64,000 nt of DNA from Anthoceros angustus. Its lineage: Eukaryota > Streptophyta > Anthocerotopsida > Anthocerotales > Anthocerotaceae. The DNA lies in contig MU008164.1 in assembly GCA_010909165.1 (NCBI GenBank), positions 1,942,001-2,006,000 of the forward strand. The letters are read 5' to 3'. Position 1 is the first letter of the stretch; each line of letters opens with the position of its first letter. The notes under the pieces are model-generated. The model was not told where the DNA came from, ran no database searches, and saw only the letters and a list, made by a program, of their open reading frames with translations. A program made the position numbers and the translations under genes. This document shows positions 1 to 10,224 of this stretch, in pieces.

Positions 1-417
1 TCAGACATTTTTATGATTGCCTTTCCCCTGGATTACCTTTAGAGAATTCAAGTCATGACCGTGAATCTGTGGTCGAGCAATCTCATAGGATGCATCACAT
101 GCATTTTCCTCCTGGCTAATGCTATTGGAACCTTGCAACAGGACTTAAAGCATAGGAAGCCGGAGCATGCAATTCAACTGCACGTGCAAAGTTTGAGGAC
201 AGTGGTGGGTAGGTTTTTCGTACTTCTCAAGTTCTCAACCACGATTGCTTCGGCCGAAGCTTTTTGCAGGAAACGATTGGCAGCCTTCTTTCTGGACACT
301 TTCGGCTACTTCTCTCCGGTCTGAGGTTCTGCCCAATCAACTACGAACTTGGAAAGTGCTTCAGCAGGTACTTGATTGCTTGAATGCACACTAGACAGAT
401 ATGAACATGGAGACCTG
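1..417. other. no gene recognised (3' flank of F-box gene)
   Basis: Open stretches here are short and match no family I know. The interval is the downstream flank of the minus-strand F-box gene and probably contains its 3' UTR. Confidence 0.5.
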
Positions 418-2172
418 TCAGACACCGACATCATTTGGCCAGAAGAGTTGGAACGAATTGTACCGGAACAGGGGATTCACGCCTTTGCATATAAGACTCC
501 ATGTATTATCGAGAATGTTGTATCCCACCAAGTGCGTGCACATACGGTCTTCATGGCCAGTGTTATGGCCCCGTGAGTCCTTCGTGAATTTTAAGCGTTG
601 CTCAATAGTGAAGTACATAGTTTCAACCAAAAAGGTTGCTCGACGAAAGAGGTACCTTGGCTCTTTCACCCTGCTCCTCCGGAGGTACCTCACAGGTAAA
701 AGCATTTCCTGCAAATGTTCAGGCAGAAACGATACCTGCAGCCAGACATACGGGCTCCTTTCCAGCTCCCAAACCCCAAAATCCACCTTGCGCTCCTTGT
801 AGTCGTGTTCAAGGCAGAAAATTCTCCCCCGCCAGGCAAAGACTTTGCAGATAGCTCTTGGCCCAGTATGCTCATCCTCCTCATCTTCGTCATGCTGGTT
901 CCTCCCCCAGAAATCTCGGGGAGTTTTGTGGATGCACATATAGTTACTCAGCTCTAATGTGCCCATTCCACCTTTGCACAAAACATACAGAGGCCAGTAG
1001 GTTGCGTCGAAGGGCATCTTGACGGAAAACCACAGTGGCAGCCACAGGGCCTTGGCTTTCCAGCTGTCATCCTTGGACCTGTAGATGCTTACAGTTCCTA
1101 TCCTTTTCCGCAAACAAAAAACGATGACGGTGAAGTGCCCGCTTGCATCCACCTCAAGCTGGACTTTCCAACCAGTTCGGTGGTTACGAAGGTCATCTTC
1201 CCAGCCAAACTCCGGTGGCAGCTCTTTGAATGTTCTGGTAATAGGATTGGCAACGCAGAAACTCATACCTACTACCCTCCCGCTGCTGTGGTACTCAGGT
1301 TCTTCGTAACGGCTGAATGAGTCGTTATCCTCCCCATCATACTCCTGATAGTAAGCATCATCATCCTCTGCCGTCACATACCCCTCCTCATCACCACCCT
1401 CCTCCTGCTCCTGCTCCTGCTCCTCCTCCTGCTCCTCTTCCTGCTCCTCCTCCTCCCCCTCCTCTTCCTCCTCTTCCTCTTCCTCCTCCTCTTCCTCTTC
1501 CTCTTCCTCATCATCCTCATTCCCATTCCCATTCCCATCCCCATCCCCATCCCCGTGCCCATCTCCATTCCACTTCAGTCTGTGATTCTTGAAAATGCAA
1601 ACCAACCCGTCCTTCACAACGTAGTCTGAGGAATAGAAAGTCTGGAATTTGGGAGGAAGAAAGGACAACCCAACCTTGAGAACCTCCAACTGCCGAAATC
1701 CAGAGGGCTTTTGAGCGCACGGCTTGCAAAGAGACAGCTTGCCATGCTTATACTTGTACTGGTACTTCAGGCTGCAGACCGGACGTGCAGGCCGAGGCTC
1801 CACTGAATTACACAAGCGCTTGAAATCTGAGGATGCCAAGAGGGACTGCCAGGTCTTGGAAACGACGGAGAAGCGGACGCGGCTGCCTAATGGCAGCCTG
1901 GCCAGTATCATCTGCAGACACTCCTGAGGCAGACTGCTCCACAGAGAAGGCTTCATCTCGAAGCTATGTGATTCCACCGGTTCTGCCAACCGACCATGCA
2001 AGACTTGCAGCACGAAATGGGGTTTCCCGATCCATGTTTTGCACATTGAGCATTCCTTGGGCATGAAGAAAGGTTCGCCCTCCCGATCCTCCGCGCGGGA
2101 ATTCCTCTCCACAGAGCAGCGCGACGAGTCCGACCCTCCGTTGCGCTCTGCACATTCGTGGCACAGCTCCAT
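418..2172 (-). CDS. F-box protein with long poly-acidic tract
   Basis: This is a single open frame of 584 codons. Residues about 77-120 form an F-box (SLPQECLQMILARLPLGSR, then SVVSKTWQSLLASSDF), the Skp1-binding module of SCF ubiquitin ligases, so the likely role is a substrate adaptor. The C-terminal ~300 residues resemble the beta-propeller-like part of plant F-box/kelch-type proteins (for example the RVVGMSFCVANPITRTFKELPP stretch, shortened: NPITRTFKELPP), but I cannot count repeats. Residues about 202-273 are low complexity, Gly/Asp/Asn then almost pure Glu with some Gln, encoded by a CTC/CTT-rich tract at about 1354-1569. The first 72 residues are Cys-rich (CHEC, CSMC) and unusual before an F-box; Met73 just ahead of the F-box is an alternative start. 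The annotated start is favoured because the duplicate at 2669-2787 preserves the same N-terminal reading. The substrate is unknown. Confidence 0.85.
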   Translation of the reverse strand: MELCHECAERNGGSDSSRCSVERNSRAEDREGEPFFMPKECSMCKTWIGKPHFVLQVLHGRLAEPVESHSFEMKPSLWSSLPQECLQMILARLPLGSRVRFSVVSKTWQSLLASSDFKRLCNSVEPRPARPVCSLKYQYKYKHGKLSLCKPCAQKPSGFRQLEVLKVGLSFLPPKFQTFYSSDYVVKDGLVCIFKNHRLKWNGDGHGDGDGDGNGNGNEDDEEEEEEEEEEEEEEEEEGEEEEQEEEQEEEQEQEQEEGGDEEGYVTAEDDDAYYQEYDGEDNDSFSRYEEPEYHSSGRVVGMSFCVANPITRTFKELPPEFGWEDDLRNHRTGWKVQLEVDASGHFTVIVFCLRKRIGTVSIYRSKDDSWKAKALWLPLWFSVKMPFDATYWPLYVLCKGGMGTLELSNYMCIHKTPRDFWGRNQHDEDEEDEHTGPRAICKVFAWRGRIFCLEHDYKERKVDFGVWELERSPYVWLQVSFLPEHLQEMLLPVRYLRRSRVKEPRYLFRRATFLVETMYFTIEQRLKFTKDSRGHNTGHEDRMCTHLVGYNILDNTWSLICKGVNPLFRYNSFQLFWPNDVGV

Positions 2173-2469
2173 CCCGGGAAAATTCCTCCTAATCCCTGGC
2201 GGACTCCGGCTCTCAGTCTGGAGATCCCACTTCCGGAGGAAATGACGGCCATGTCAAACCCGTGTGACTGCCATTTCCATGAAGTTGCGAGCTACATATG
2301 TATCTAGTTCCATACCCTTACCCTTATATTCCTCGTCTGCTCACATGCCATCATCTAAAGCCGTGGTCGATACCCATACGCACGATGCTCCCATCGGCGA
2401 TGCTCCATGCCTCCCTCTGGCGGCTGTGGACGCTACTAGACCTTGACCTACACCGAATGACCCGGTGTG
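2173..2469. promoter_or_regulatory. 5' flank of the F-box gene
   Basis: This is the upstream region of the F-box start. Its proximal ~130 bp (2173-2310) is duplicated at about 2788-2940. No clear TATA element was identified. Confidence 0.4.
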
Positions 2470-2668
2470 AGATTGTCACCGGAGGCTGCTCACAAGGCTT
2501 TGTAGCTGCCCTTCAAGCTTGTGCATTTGCCGTCGACTTGGAATCAGCAGAAAAGTGCACTGCATGTGATGTCTTGAACAGGGGCATCCTCTTAACCCGG
2601 CAAGACATGTATGCAAAATGTGGTGAAGTGGAAGATGCTAGCAGGGTTTTTGACAGCTTAACCAGAAA
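2470..2668 (+). pseudogene. PPR fragment
   Basis: The plus-strand reading contains FVAALQACA followed by DMYAKCGEVEDASRVFDSL, about one and a half PPR motifs. FVAALQACA is identical to a segment of the intact PPR protein at 55.8-59.0 kb, so the fragment derives from that family. It has no start, no further repeats and no C-terminal domain. It sits between the F-box promoter and a duplicate of the F-box 5' end, so it was probably carried in by the same rearrangement. Confidence 0.75.
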
Positions 2669-2940
2669 GGTGTGCTTGTGTCTGCTTGGTCCTTGCGAGT
2701 CTCCGCGCGACAAGTCCTCTCCACAGAAGAGTCCGACGAGTCCAGCACTCGGTTGCACTCTTCTTCACATTCGTGACACAGCTTCATACTGGAGAAAATC
2801 CTGCTCATCCCTGGCGGAGTCCGGCTCTCAATCTGGAGTTCCCGTTCCGGCGGGAATGCCAGCCGATTCACACCCATGTGACGGCTATTTCCATGCCAGA
2901 AGTTGCGGGCTAATACAAACTATGTAGTAGTTCCATCTCG
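2669..2940 (-). pseudogene. duplicated 5' end of the F-box gene
   Basis: The minus strand re-encodes a diverged N-terminus beginning MKLCHECEE at 2787 (the parent begins MELCHECAE at 2172), including the SSVER/SRCSVER region. It is followed upstream by a copy of the parental promoter (shared words around CCCTGGCGG and TTTCCATG). Only about 35 codons are present; no F-box follows. Confidence 0.75.
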
Positions 2941-3012
2941 TATTTTCGGATGAAAAAGTCCTACATGTTATTTTTATACTAAATTTTTTATGACCGACGA
3001 TAGCGCCAGAGC

Positions 3013-3084
3013 GGTCCCATAGTCTAGTGGTTAGGACACTGGACTCTGAATCCAGTAGCCCGAGTTCAAATCTCGGTGGGACCT
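3013..3084 (+). tRNA. tRNA-Gln(CUG)
   Basis: A 72-nt cloverleaf without intron. The acceptor stem GGTCCCA pairs with TGGGACC, the D arm is GTCT/GGAC, the anticodon stem is CTGGA/TCCAG with loop CTCTGAA (anticodon CTG, reading CAG), and the T arm is CCGAG/CTCGG with loop TTCAAAT. The discriminator base is T. A pol III A-box-like TAGTGGTTAGG and B-box GAGTTCAAATC are visible. A decayed relative lies about 0.5 kb downstream. Confidence 0.95.
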
Positions 3085-3540
3085 TTGCTGCTGAAGACCT
3101 CCGCGAACAGTTTCACTCTTCAGAGTTATGCAACCATTCACTCTTCAGAATTACGCGACCACCTGATCCACAATTTTTATTATTTCAGAATTCCGCAACT
3201 ATCTTTTTTGGTGGATCTTATTCTAAATAGTGTATCTAATAGTAGTATATCTCTTAGATAATTATAATATATAATCATTATATATATATGTAATCTCTAG
3301 TTCTGACATACGTATATATATTCTACTACTCTAGTTTGAACGTATATATATACATATTATTATCTACTACTCCAGTTCAGACATATGTATGTATATTCTA
3401 ATGTTTATATATGTTATCTGTATATAATCTCTAGTTCATATATAAGTATGTGTATTCTATTATTTATCTCTTTCACGATGTATTATCTTTGATCCATGGT
3501 GGTCCTTCCACCTTTATTGGACATAAATAAACTTGTTGTT
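3085..3540. other. AT-rich spacer between tRNA and tRNA relic
   Basis: Strongly AT-rich sequence with repeated TATATA-like and 'ctctagttc(a)' words at about 3295, 3360 and 3430. No gene was seen. Confidence 0.5.
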
Positions 3541-3608
3541 ATCTTGTGGTGAGGACATTAGACTCCAAGTCCAAATCCAGTAGTCCAAGTTCAATCTCGA
3601 TGGCAACG
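3541..3608 (+). pseudogene. tRNA-Gln-derived relic
   Basis: Aligns to the tRNA at 3013-3084 from the D arm to the 3' end (GTGG..AGGACA, ATCCAGTAG, AAGTTCAA.CTCG) but with an altered anticodon region and broken stems. It leads directly into simple sequence, an arrangement like a tRNA-derived SINE head with a tail, although a plain tRNA duplication is equally possible. Confidence 0.6.
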
Positions 3609-3865
3609 TTACCTTATTTTACTTTACCTTATTTTATTTTACTTTATTTTATCTTATCTTATTTTAATTTATTTTATTGTACTTTAGTTTATCTTACTTT
3701 ATTTTACTTTATCTTACTTTATTTTACTTTACTTTACTTTACTTTACTTTATCTTACTTTATTTTATTTTACCTTACTTTACCTTATCTTACCTTAATTT
3801 ACTTTAACTTACCTTAACTTATCTTACTTTATCTTATTTGACCTTATCTTACTTTATTTAACTAC
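3604..3865. repeat. TTTTA/CTTTA simple-sequence tract
   Basis: About 260 bp built from TTTTA, CTTTA and CTTTAT pentamers on the plus strand. It starts at the end of the tRNA relic. Confidence 0.9.
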
Positions 3866-4165
3866 CTTTTTGACTGTATAAAATTAACGTAAATTAATGA
3901 GCACCCAAAAAATACTCTAGAATTTCTAAAGGTGCATATCATTAGTCATCATATCAAAGCATAAGCAAACAAGTATTGGTGATCATTTTAAGTGAGATAT
4001 ATGGATTGAACTCTAACTATTTTTTGAAAGTTTTTTAATTCATTAATTTTTAATATTTTATTTAAAATATGAATTAATCTGATTGAAATACCTCCCCAAT
4101 TGGGAACTATAGGACCGCTCCCAATTAGGGAGGGTGGACTCTATATGCTAGATCTTATTCACCAT
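3866..4165. other. AT-rich intergenic sequence
   Basis: No gene, RNA or recognisable repeat was seen. It ends at the 3' boundary of the LINE-like fragment. Confidence 0.4.
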
Positions 4166-5140
4166 CTATTAGGTCAATGGAGACTTTATTAAAAACAAGA
4201 GATGAGAAAACCCATCTACCCCGAACCGAGGGGGGACAATGCAGTAAAGGGCCAGGAGCCAGGGGGCTAGCCCCCACAAATGCCAATCCCGTAGCAACCT
4301 ACCGTCCCGATTACGTTGTGATCCGAGATGAGAAACCCATCTACCCCGAACCGAGGGGACAATGCGAAAGGGCCAGGAGCCAGGGGGCTAGCCCCCACAA
4401 ATGCCAATCCCGTAGCAACCTACCGTCCCGATTACGTTGTGATCCGAGATGAGAAAACGCCTACCTACGAGCCAATGTCGCCACGTCTCTTGCCCTCGTT
4501 ACCGTCCTGTAAATAGCGTTGGCCAGTGCCCTCTGCAAAGCGATGCATTTTCGCTGTGGGCGTTGGCCAGTGCCCTCTGCAAAGCGATGCATTTTCGCTG
4601 TGGAAAGCCACCACCGAGGAAAGAGGGAGACCCACCCCGTTCCGATAATGGAATTCCAGGTAGGGTCCGTTACGACGACATCCGCATCAAAGATTTGGTC
4701 CCCCCGAATCAGAAATAGATCCGCCCTGAGCAACACCCCATTGCGCAGGATATATGGACGCTCCCTATATGGAAAATAACCGCTCTTCTTGGCCATCAAA
4801 AATATGACATCGCGAACAGCGTCATGCGTAGCGATACGTTGCCCTCCAATTGGACAGCGAGCCAGGTGGGTGCCTGAGTTGTCGAGGGGGGCCCCACAGC
4901 TACAGGCTGAGAGAAAACAGGTAGAAAAAGAAGCGAGTGTGATTCGGAACACTTGGATGCAAGGCCGAGCCAAAAGCTAGGAGTCTGCTCCCTTCCCCGA
5001 GCAAGAGGGGATGCGGGCACGAACATGCTGGGAATAGTACTGCCCAGAAGAATTGCCTGCTGCCCCTGCCCGTACTGGTTCTCTTGGAGAGAGGCCTGAA
5101 GGACACGTAGCCCTTCCACGGAAAACAAGAAAAGAGAGGC
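4166..5140 (-). mobile_element. 5'-truncated non-LTR (LINE-like) element, 3' part
   Basis: A minus-strand frame at 4461-4973 carries a Cys/His cluster CSCGAPLDNSGTHLARCPIGG then THDAVRD..KKSGYFPY (CxCG..GxHxxxCxxGG..HDxVRD), the pattern found downstream of the reverse transcriptase in many non-LTR elements. No reverse transcriptase remains. The 3' end lies at about 4166-4180, by comparison with the second copy near 27655. Two internal tandem duplications are present: about 125 bp (4211-4335, then 4336-4455) and about 45 bp (4516-4560, then 4561-4605). It is inactive. Confidence 0.7.
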
Positions 5141-5676
5141 ATGGCTGCCCTAACCTCCGAGTCAGAGGAAACTAAGTAAACTATATTTTAAACATAAATA
5201 TTTAAAATTATTTTATATTAATTAAAAATTATACAATTGATTGTTTCTACCTAATTAAAAAGGCATGTTCATTGTATATAAGCTGGATCTTATTCTCAAG
5301 CATGATGACAAGACTCGGGCTATGCTCACATTCATCAGCAAAGGAATGTTCGTCTATATTAAATTTAAATAATAGAATAAATATATTCATTTAAGAATTC
5401 GTACAACAAGGTAGATATATTTGCTTAAAACAAGAAGACATACTGGCTTTATATAAGATGGATTTTAGTCCTTCATTAAAACATCATGATAAGAGTCAGG
5501 TTACTAGCAAATGGAAAGGCTCATCAACTCATGTTCGTGGTATGAGATTGCTCGACCCCGTACTCAAACTCGATGTGCTAGCAAAATTCCTTCGTCATAC
5601 CGAAACAACACTTCCCTGGATGAAGTTTTATGTTGAATTCCCTGCACTTCGAAAAGCACTATCTCATCTGCTCTAG
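5141..5676. other. no gene recognised
   Basis: AT-rich sequence. A 72-codon frame at 5458-5676 matches no family I recognise and has no supporting context. Confidence 0.4.
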
Positions 5677-5774
5677 ATGTAGCTTCCTCTTCACAAACAC
5701 GCAAAAATCATCAAGGAATACCTTCATGTAGCTTCCTCTTCACAAACACGCAAAAATCATCAAGGAATACCTTC
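5677..5774. repeat. 49-bp perfect tandem duplication
   Basis: Two identical adjacent 49-bp units (5677-5725 and 5726-5774), containing the word TCACAAACACGCAAAAATCA. Confidence 0.95.
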
Positions 5775-6652
5775 ATGAACTTCCGCAAGAAGTCTGGAAA
5801 TATAGTGTCTGGTTCATGGTCATGGCTTGAGTTGTCTAGCCGTTATCAAAGAGAAAGGCAATCATAGATATGTCGGTGGGGCTAAGAGAGGTTGCAAGGG
5901 TTTTTAGGCTCCTACGGCGTTCTTGGATACTCTCTCTGGTGTCTCAGACTCAGAAACGTATACCGAGTCTGTCAGGAGGAGTGATGTCTCGGTGCTTGGG
6001 GCAAACATGCCTGAGAAGAAACAAAGAATGTGAAGAAATGTTACATAGGACGTGGCTGTGTGTGCGTAAACTGGGAGCGCGCGCGTGAGGAGAGGATCCG
6101 GTGATTCCGGTAGTACTGTCTGCTCTCCTCACCCAACTACCAGGCGCTTGCCATCCCATCCAGGCCCTGTGGATCCCATCAAGGGCGTAACCACGATTAG
6201 TTCGTGGTTACGCATGTCAGGGTCTTGAGGAAAGATGGCACACCTACTACATTACACCCACTGACCACCAGCCGGGCCTTCATCATGGCCTCAGCCTCCA
6301 AGGATTTGCCTTGGGCCGCAGCAAGCAGGAGCTCGACAGCAGAGCCAGGAACGATTTCATCCTGTCTGTTACACGGAGACCCGGGCAAGGATGTGTACGT
6401 TACACCACCCGCTCCAGGTCCAGCCAGCATGCATACCCGGCATGGCCTTCCATGGCCAGCTGCTTCAACATGGCTGCTCGCTTCCTGCTCCAACGTACTA
6501 CATTCAAGACTTGCTGTGCAACCTGCTGAACAAGCAATCTGTCGCCTTAAGCTTCCTGTGGCCTTGACTGGGATTTGCACCAGCCTGCCTGACACCGCCG
6601 TCTCTCTGTTCTGCAGAATCAGTCTCCCCTCCAGAAGCTGATCAAGAGCACC
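5775..6652. promoter_or_regulatory. upstream region of the polygalacturonase gene
   Basis: No convincing coding sequence. It holds a perfect 12-bp hairpin (6185-6213) and the presumed promoter and 5' UTR of the gene starting at 6653. The frames open around 6204-6641 have no recognised homology. Confidence 0.35.
6185..6213. repeat. perfect 12-bp inverted repeat
   Basis: GCGTAACCACGA, a 5-nt loop TTAGT, then TCGTGGTTACGC. It lies about 440 bp upstream of the polygalacturonase start. Function unknown. Confidence 0.9.
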
Positions 6653-9268
6653 ATGAATTTGAGTCGACTTCCGTTCACGGTGACAGCCCTGGCCGCGCTC
6701 CTGCTCTCGCAAGCCCTTCTGCCCAGCGTGGTCGGAGGAATCGAGTCAGGGGACGAGGCAGGTCGGGTGGAAGAAGCGTCCATGTTCAGGAGACGTTTTG
6801 TGGGGGAGATGGGATTGAAGGGAGACCGGGAAGGGGGGCGAGATGAGAGTGGGTTCCATGGCTTTCGTGGATTCGCGTTTCTGAGACGTGGATTTGCGTC
6901 TCTGAGACGCGGATTTGCGGGACACCACAAGCACGGAGGACATCACCGGAACTGGATTCACCACCGGAGTCCACATTCAGGCCGCAGGCGGCACGGGATA
7001 GTGAAGGACATGCATCTGGACGGCGCGCCGTCCGCATTTTCTGTGATGGATTTCGGCGCTGCTGGCGATGGAGAGTCGGACGACACGCAGGCGAGTGTGG
7101 ATTTATGTAGTCATGGGTCGTTACGATTCTCTCTCCCCAGCCTTCAGGGCCGGGGCTTGATGAATGTTTTGAGCGTTGCAGGCGTTTGTGAGCGCGTGGG
7201 ATATGGCTTGTCAATGCGAGGGCGATGCTCTCCTGTCTGTCCCTGCCGGTGGGACGTTTCTGGTTGGCCCGAACCTCAACCTGGAGGGCTGGAATTGTTC
7301 ATCAAGCATCACCCTCCAGGTCCCGGTCGAGCCCCTTTTAATGGCGCCGTCTGGATCGTTCCAAGATTTTCTACTCCACTTGCAAGCAAGCACGAAAGAA
7401 TCGGGATTCCATATCTCCTGACTGCATTATGTGATGCTGCTCCAGGTGAATGGCGTCATTTCTGCTCCCCAGAACCCGAACGCGTGGAGTGCTGCTGGTG
7501 TGGATGCTGGGACGTGGATCAAGATTTCCAATGTGAGCGATTTCGTGCTTACGGGAACCGGGACCATCGACGGACGCGGCCACAATTGGTGGGCTCAGTC
7601 GTGTAAAAGGGTTCCCGACAATGTGAGAAACTTCACTTGATCGTCTATGGCTTAAGCATTATTCATCAGATATCCTCTCGAAGGAAGAACAAAGATGTAG
7701 ATATCCCGCTGTGGGTCATGACAGCGGTGACTAATTCTTGGTGTGAATTTGGCCTTTGGTGATCGGGTGTAACAGCCTTGCCGGACTACTCCAAGGGTAA
7801 GAGGAAATTTCCTGATACTAAGACTCCAGCCTTGACAATTGGAAGCAATGGACGTAAAAAGGAGTTGGACTACAATGTACATCTTTCCGATGATCATGCA
7901 GGCAGTGTTCATCACCGAGAGCTCGAATGTGGTGGTGAGCCAGCTCACGTTCCTCAACAGCCAGACTATGCATTTGGACTTCCATTACTGCAACCAGGTG
8001 TTGGCCACTGGTCTCAACATTTCAGCTCCCGAGACGTCTCCCAACACAGACGGAATTCACCTTCAAGAGACACCCAATGCCGTCGTCCAAAACTGTGTGA
8101 TACGAACAGGTGAAATTTTGCAACAAATAGGATCGTTTTTGGTTTCCTTCCCCATTTCTTTTTCTTTGCAAGACTGGGTGTCAAAATCCCGACATACTCT
8201 CGAGAGAGTTCACGTCATCTTGGGCGGGTGGGTTGCAAGTTCAGGAGATGACTGCATCTCGATCCAGACCGGGTCCGACAACGTACTGATCCGGAATATC
8301 ATCTGCGGACCTGGGCACGGAATAAGGTACCAAAACAAACTGAACAGGGTCATGAGCCTGGGTGAAATGGGGGCCTGACCACAGTTATTCCGCGAGCAGG
8401 ATTTCCACCTACCGAGGCCTACCGCAGGCAGTTACTAGAGCTGTTACAGGAGCAGTTCTTGGGCTGTTTGCTGTTGCGGCCCGGTGTGTTGTGTCGTTAC
8501 AGCCCGTGTCAAGCTGCTTTGCGTTTCCAGCCCTCCTGATGGATTATGCATGCGCATGCATGGTGCAGTATCGGCGGCTTGGGCAAGGACGACTCGTATG
8601 CCCAAGTCTCCAACGTGCTGGTTCAGAATGTCACTCTGTCAGGCTCCACCAATGGCCTCCGAATCAAGTCTTGGCAGGTACGCATATGCGTACACACATG
8701 CGTATGATCTGTCATACCGTGCTGCCACCACGACCCTACATCCTTCATGTTCACATGTGTGGGATTCAGTCCATCGTAACTTCCAATCTGGGATGGATGG
8801 GACTCGTCACGCAGGGAGCCTCGGGATCGGTTAACAATGTGACATACACCGCGGTGCACATGATGAATGTGGCGAACCCCATTATTGTGGACCAGTACTA
8901 CTGCGACTCCGACGATCCCTGTCAAAACCAGGTGATGAATTTCGTCACTTGCCTGTAGTGTGCTTTTGTGGCTGTTGCAGGCTTCCAACCATCGCAAGGA
9001 GAAAAAGGAAGTGAATAAAGTTGTTTCAGGTTTACGACAGACGTCGGCCGTGAAGATCAGCAATGTTCTGTACGACCATATTTGGGGCACATCCGCAACC
9101 GGTGTGGCTGTCAAACTTGCGTGCAGTGAAAGCGTGCCCTGCGAGAATGTTGTGTTGGAAAACATTGCCTTGACGATGGATGGAGGACAGGCTGCCTCTG
9201 CCTTTTGCCTAAGCGCTGCAGGAGCAAGCGTAGGACAAGTGGAGCCTCCAAGTTGTCTGGCTGCCTGA
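6653..9268 (+). CDS. polygalacturonase (GH28), nine exons
   Basis: Pectin-degrading glycoside hydrolase family 28, expected to be secreted to the cell wall. Exons by frame and splice sites: 6653-7090, 7182-7319, 7446-7610, 7776-7796, 7902-8109, 8245-8326, 8569-8677, 8815-8931, 9041-9268, giving 501 residues with exact phase closure. Residues 1-29 look like a signal peptide, followed by a Gly/His/Arg-rich spacer (about 45-115) with the repeat RRGFA. All four GH28 signatures appear: SPNTDGIH (Asp304), TGDDC (Asp325/Asp326), GPGHGIS (His348) and RIK (382-384). TGDDC and GHGIS are each completed only across an intron, which supports the splice model. Exon 4 is only 21 nt (PCRTTPR), and intron 1 must use a GC donor (CAG/GCGAGT). 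The catalytic residues are intact, so the gene is probably functional. Exo versus endo activity is not determined. Confidence 0.9.
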
Positions 9269-9489
9269 AGCCTCCCAGTTGCTCCCAGCTGCCGGAGATG
9301 AGACCATGCGAGTGTTGTCCTTGACTTGTGTAAATGATGTGCAATCCCTTGTTAGCCGCTATATCAATAACAAAGGATCCGTGGTGGACATACATGTTTT
9401 GTGCTACCGTCCCATGAGCTTCACCCATCATTCGAGATATCCCCAAGCAGTCTTGCACAGCAATGATTAGAAAACATTTGTAATGCACT
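9269..9489. other. 3' flank of polygalacturonase gene
   Basis: Probably 3' UTR. No other feature was seen before the ArgJ-derived relic begins. Confidence 0.4.
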
Positions 9490-10220
9490 GGTCCTTCCAG
9501 CAGATTTAGAAAAATAGAGCCTACAGATCAGAGGTTGGGGCTAGCCCCCTTTCATCAGGAGGACCAAATGGCTCTCCCGCACATGCCATGCAACCCCAGT
9601 TTGGATTTTCTTCCATACAAGCCTGAAATCATAGACCCAAGACAATCCCGAGACATAAATTACGATGAAAAGTAAGGCCCCCAGAGCTTGCGACGTTGTC
9701 ACCATGACAAAAGCCATCAGGTCTCAAAGATTGAAGTAACCATCATTGGGCAACATTATCCAAAGGAGGTGAATATTGTGTTGATGATATACTTTCGTTT
9801 TTTGACCGGTTGGAGAGTATTGGAAGTACACACTTGGTCCTGCATAGTTTGATAAGCTGACCGCATCCATTCGCTCAGGGTTTGGAGTACATGGTTCCTT
9901 CCCTTGAAGTGTTGAATGATGATACATTCCAGAGTTTGAAGTACATGATTCCTTCCCTTTTGAAAGTCTTGAACGATGATACATTCCTTCACGACGGCCT
10001 TCAGAGATTAATCTATGTTGATGCCAAACTTGGAATAACGTTCTGACAAGGGCTTTGTATTTGCTCTGAATTTGTTGCCTGTGGTTGCTGTTGGTATGTG
10101 TGTCCTTTGACTGGCATCAGCACTCAAGACAGGGATGAGGATACAACATCCAACACCTCTACCCTAGAGTGCAACCACAAGAGCTCAGCCTCGTGGAGAA
10201 AAAGGCATAAACATTACACG
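9490..10220 (-). pseudogene. scrambled partial copy of the ArgJ 3' region
   Basis: About 9530-9770 matches the ArgJ exon/intron segment at about 16560-16840 in direct orientation, including the DPNWG-encoding exon (shared words CCCCAGTTTGGAT and AAAGCCATCAGGTCTCAAAG). About 9880-10090 matches 16840-17000 but inverted (CCAAACTTGGAATAACGTTC against its complement), with one sub-segment repeated twice (ACATGATTCCTTCCC / ACATGGTTCCTTCCC). About 10120-10210 matches 17130-17190 in direct orientation again. It therefore contains an internal inversion and cannot encode a product. Confidence 0.8.
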
Positions 10221-10224
10221 AGGG

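Noticed and set aside
1317..1592. Pro/His/Ser-rich plus-strand frame
   Set aside because: It is the antisense of the F-box acidic tract.
3546..3797. Tyr/Leu/Phe-rich 83-codon frame
   Set aside because: It is translation of the tRNA relic and the TTTTA/CTTTA simple repeat.
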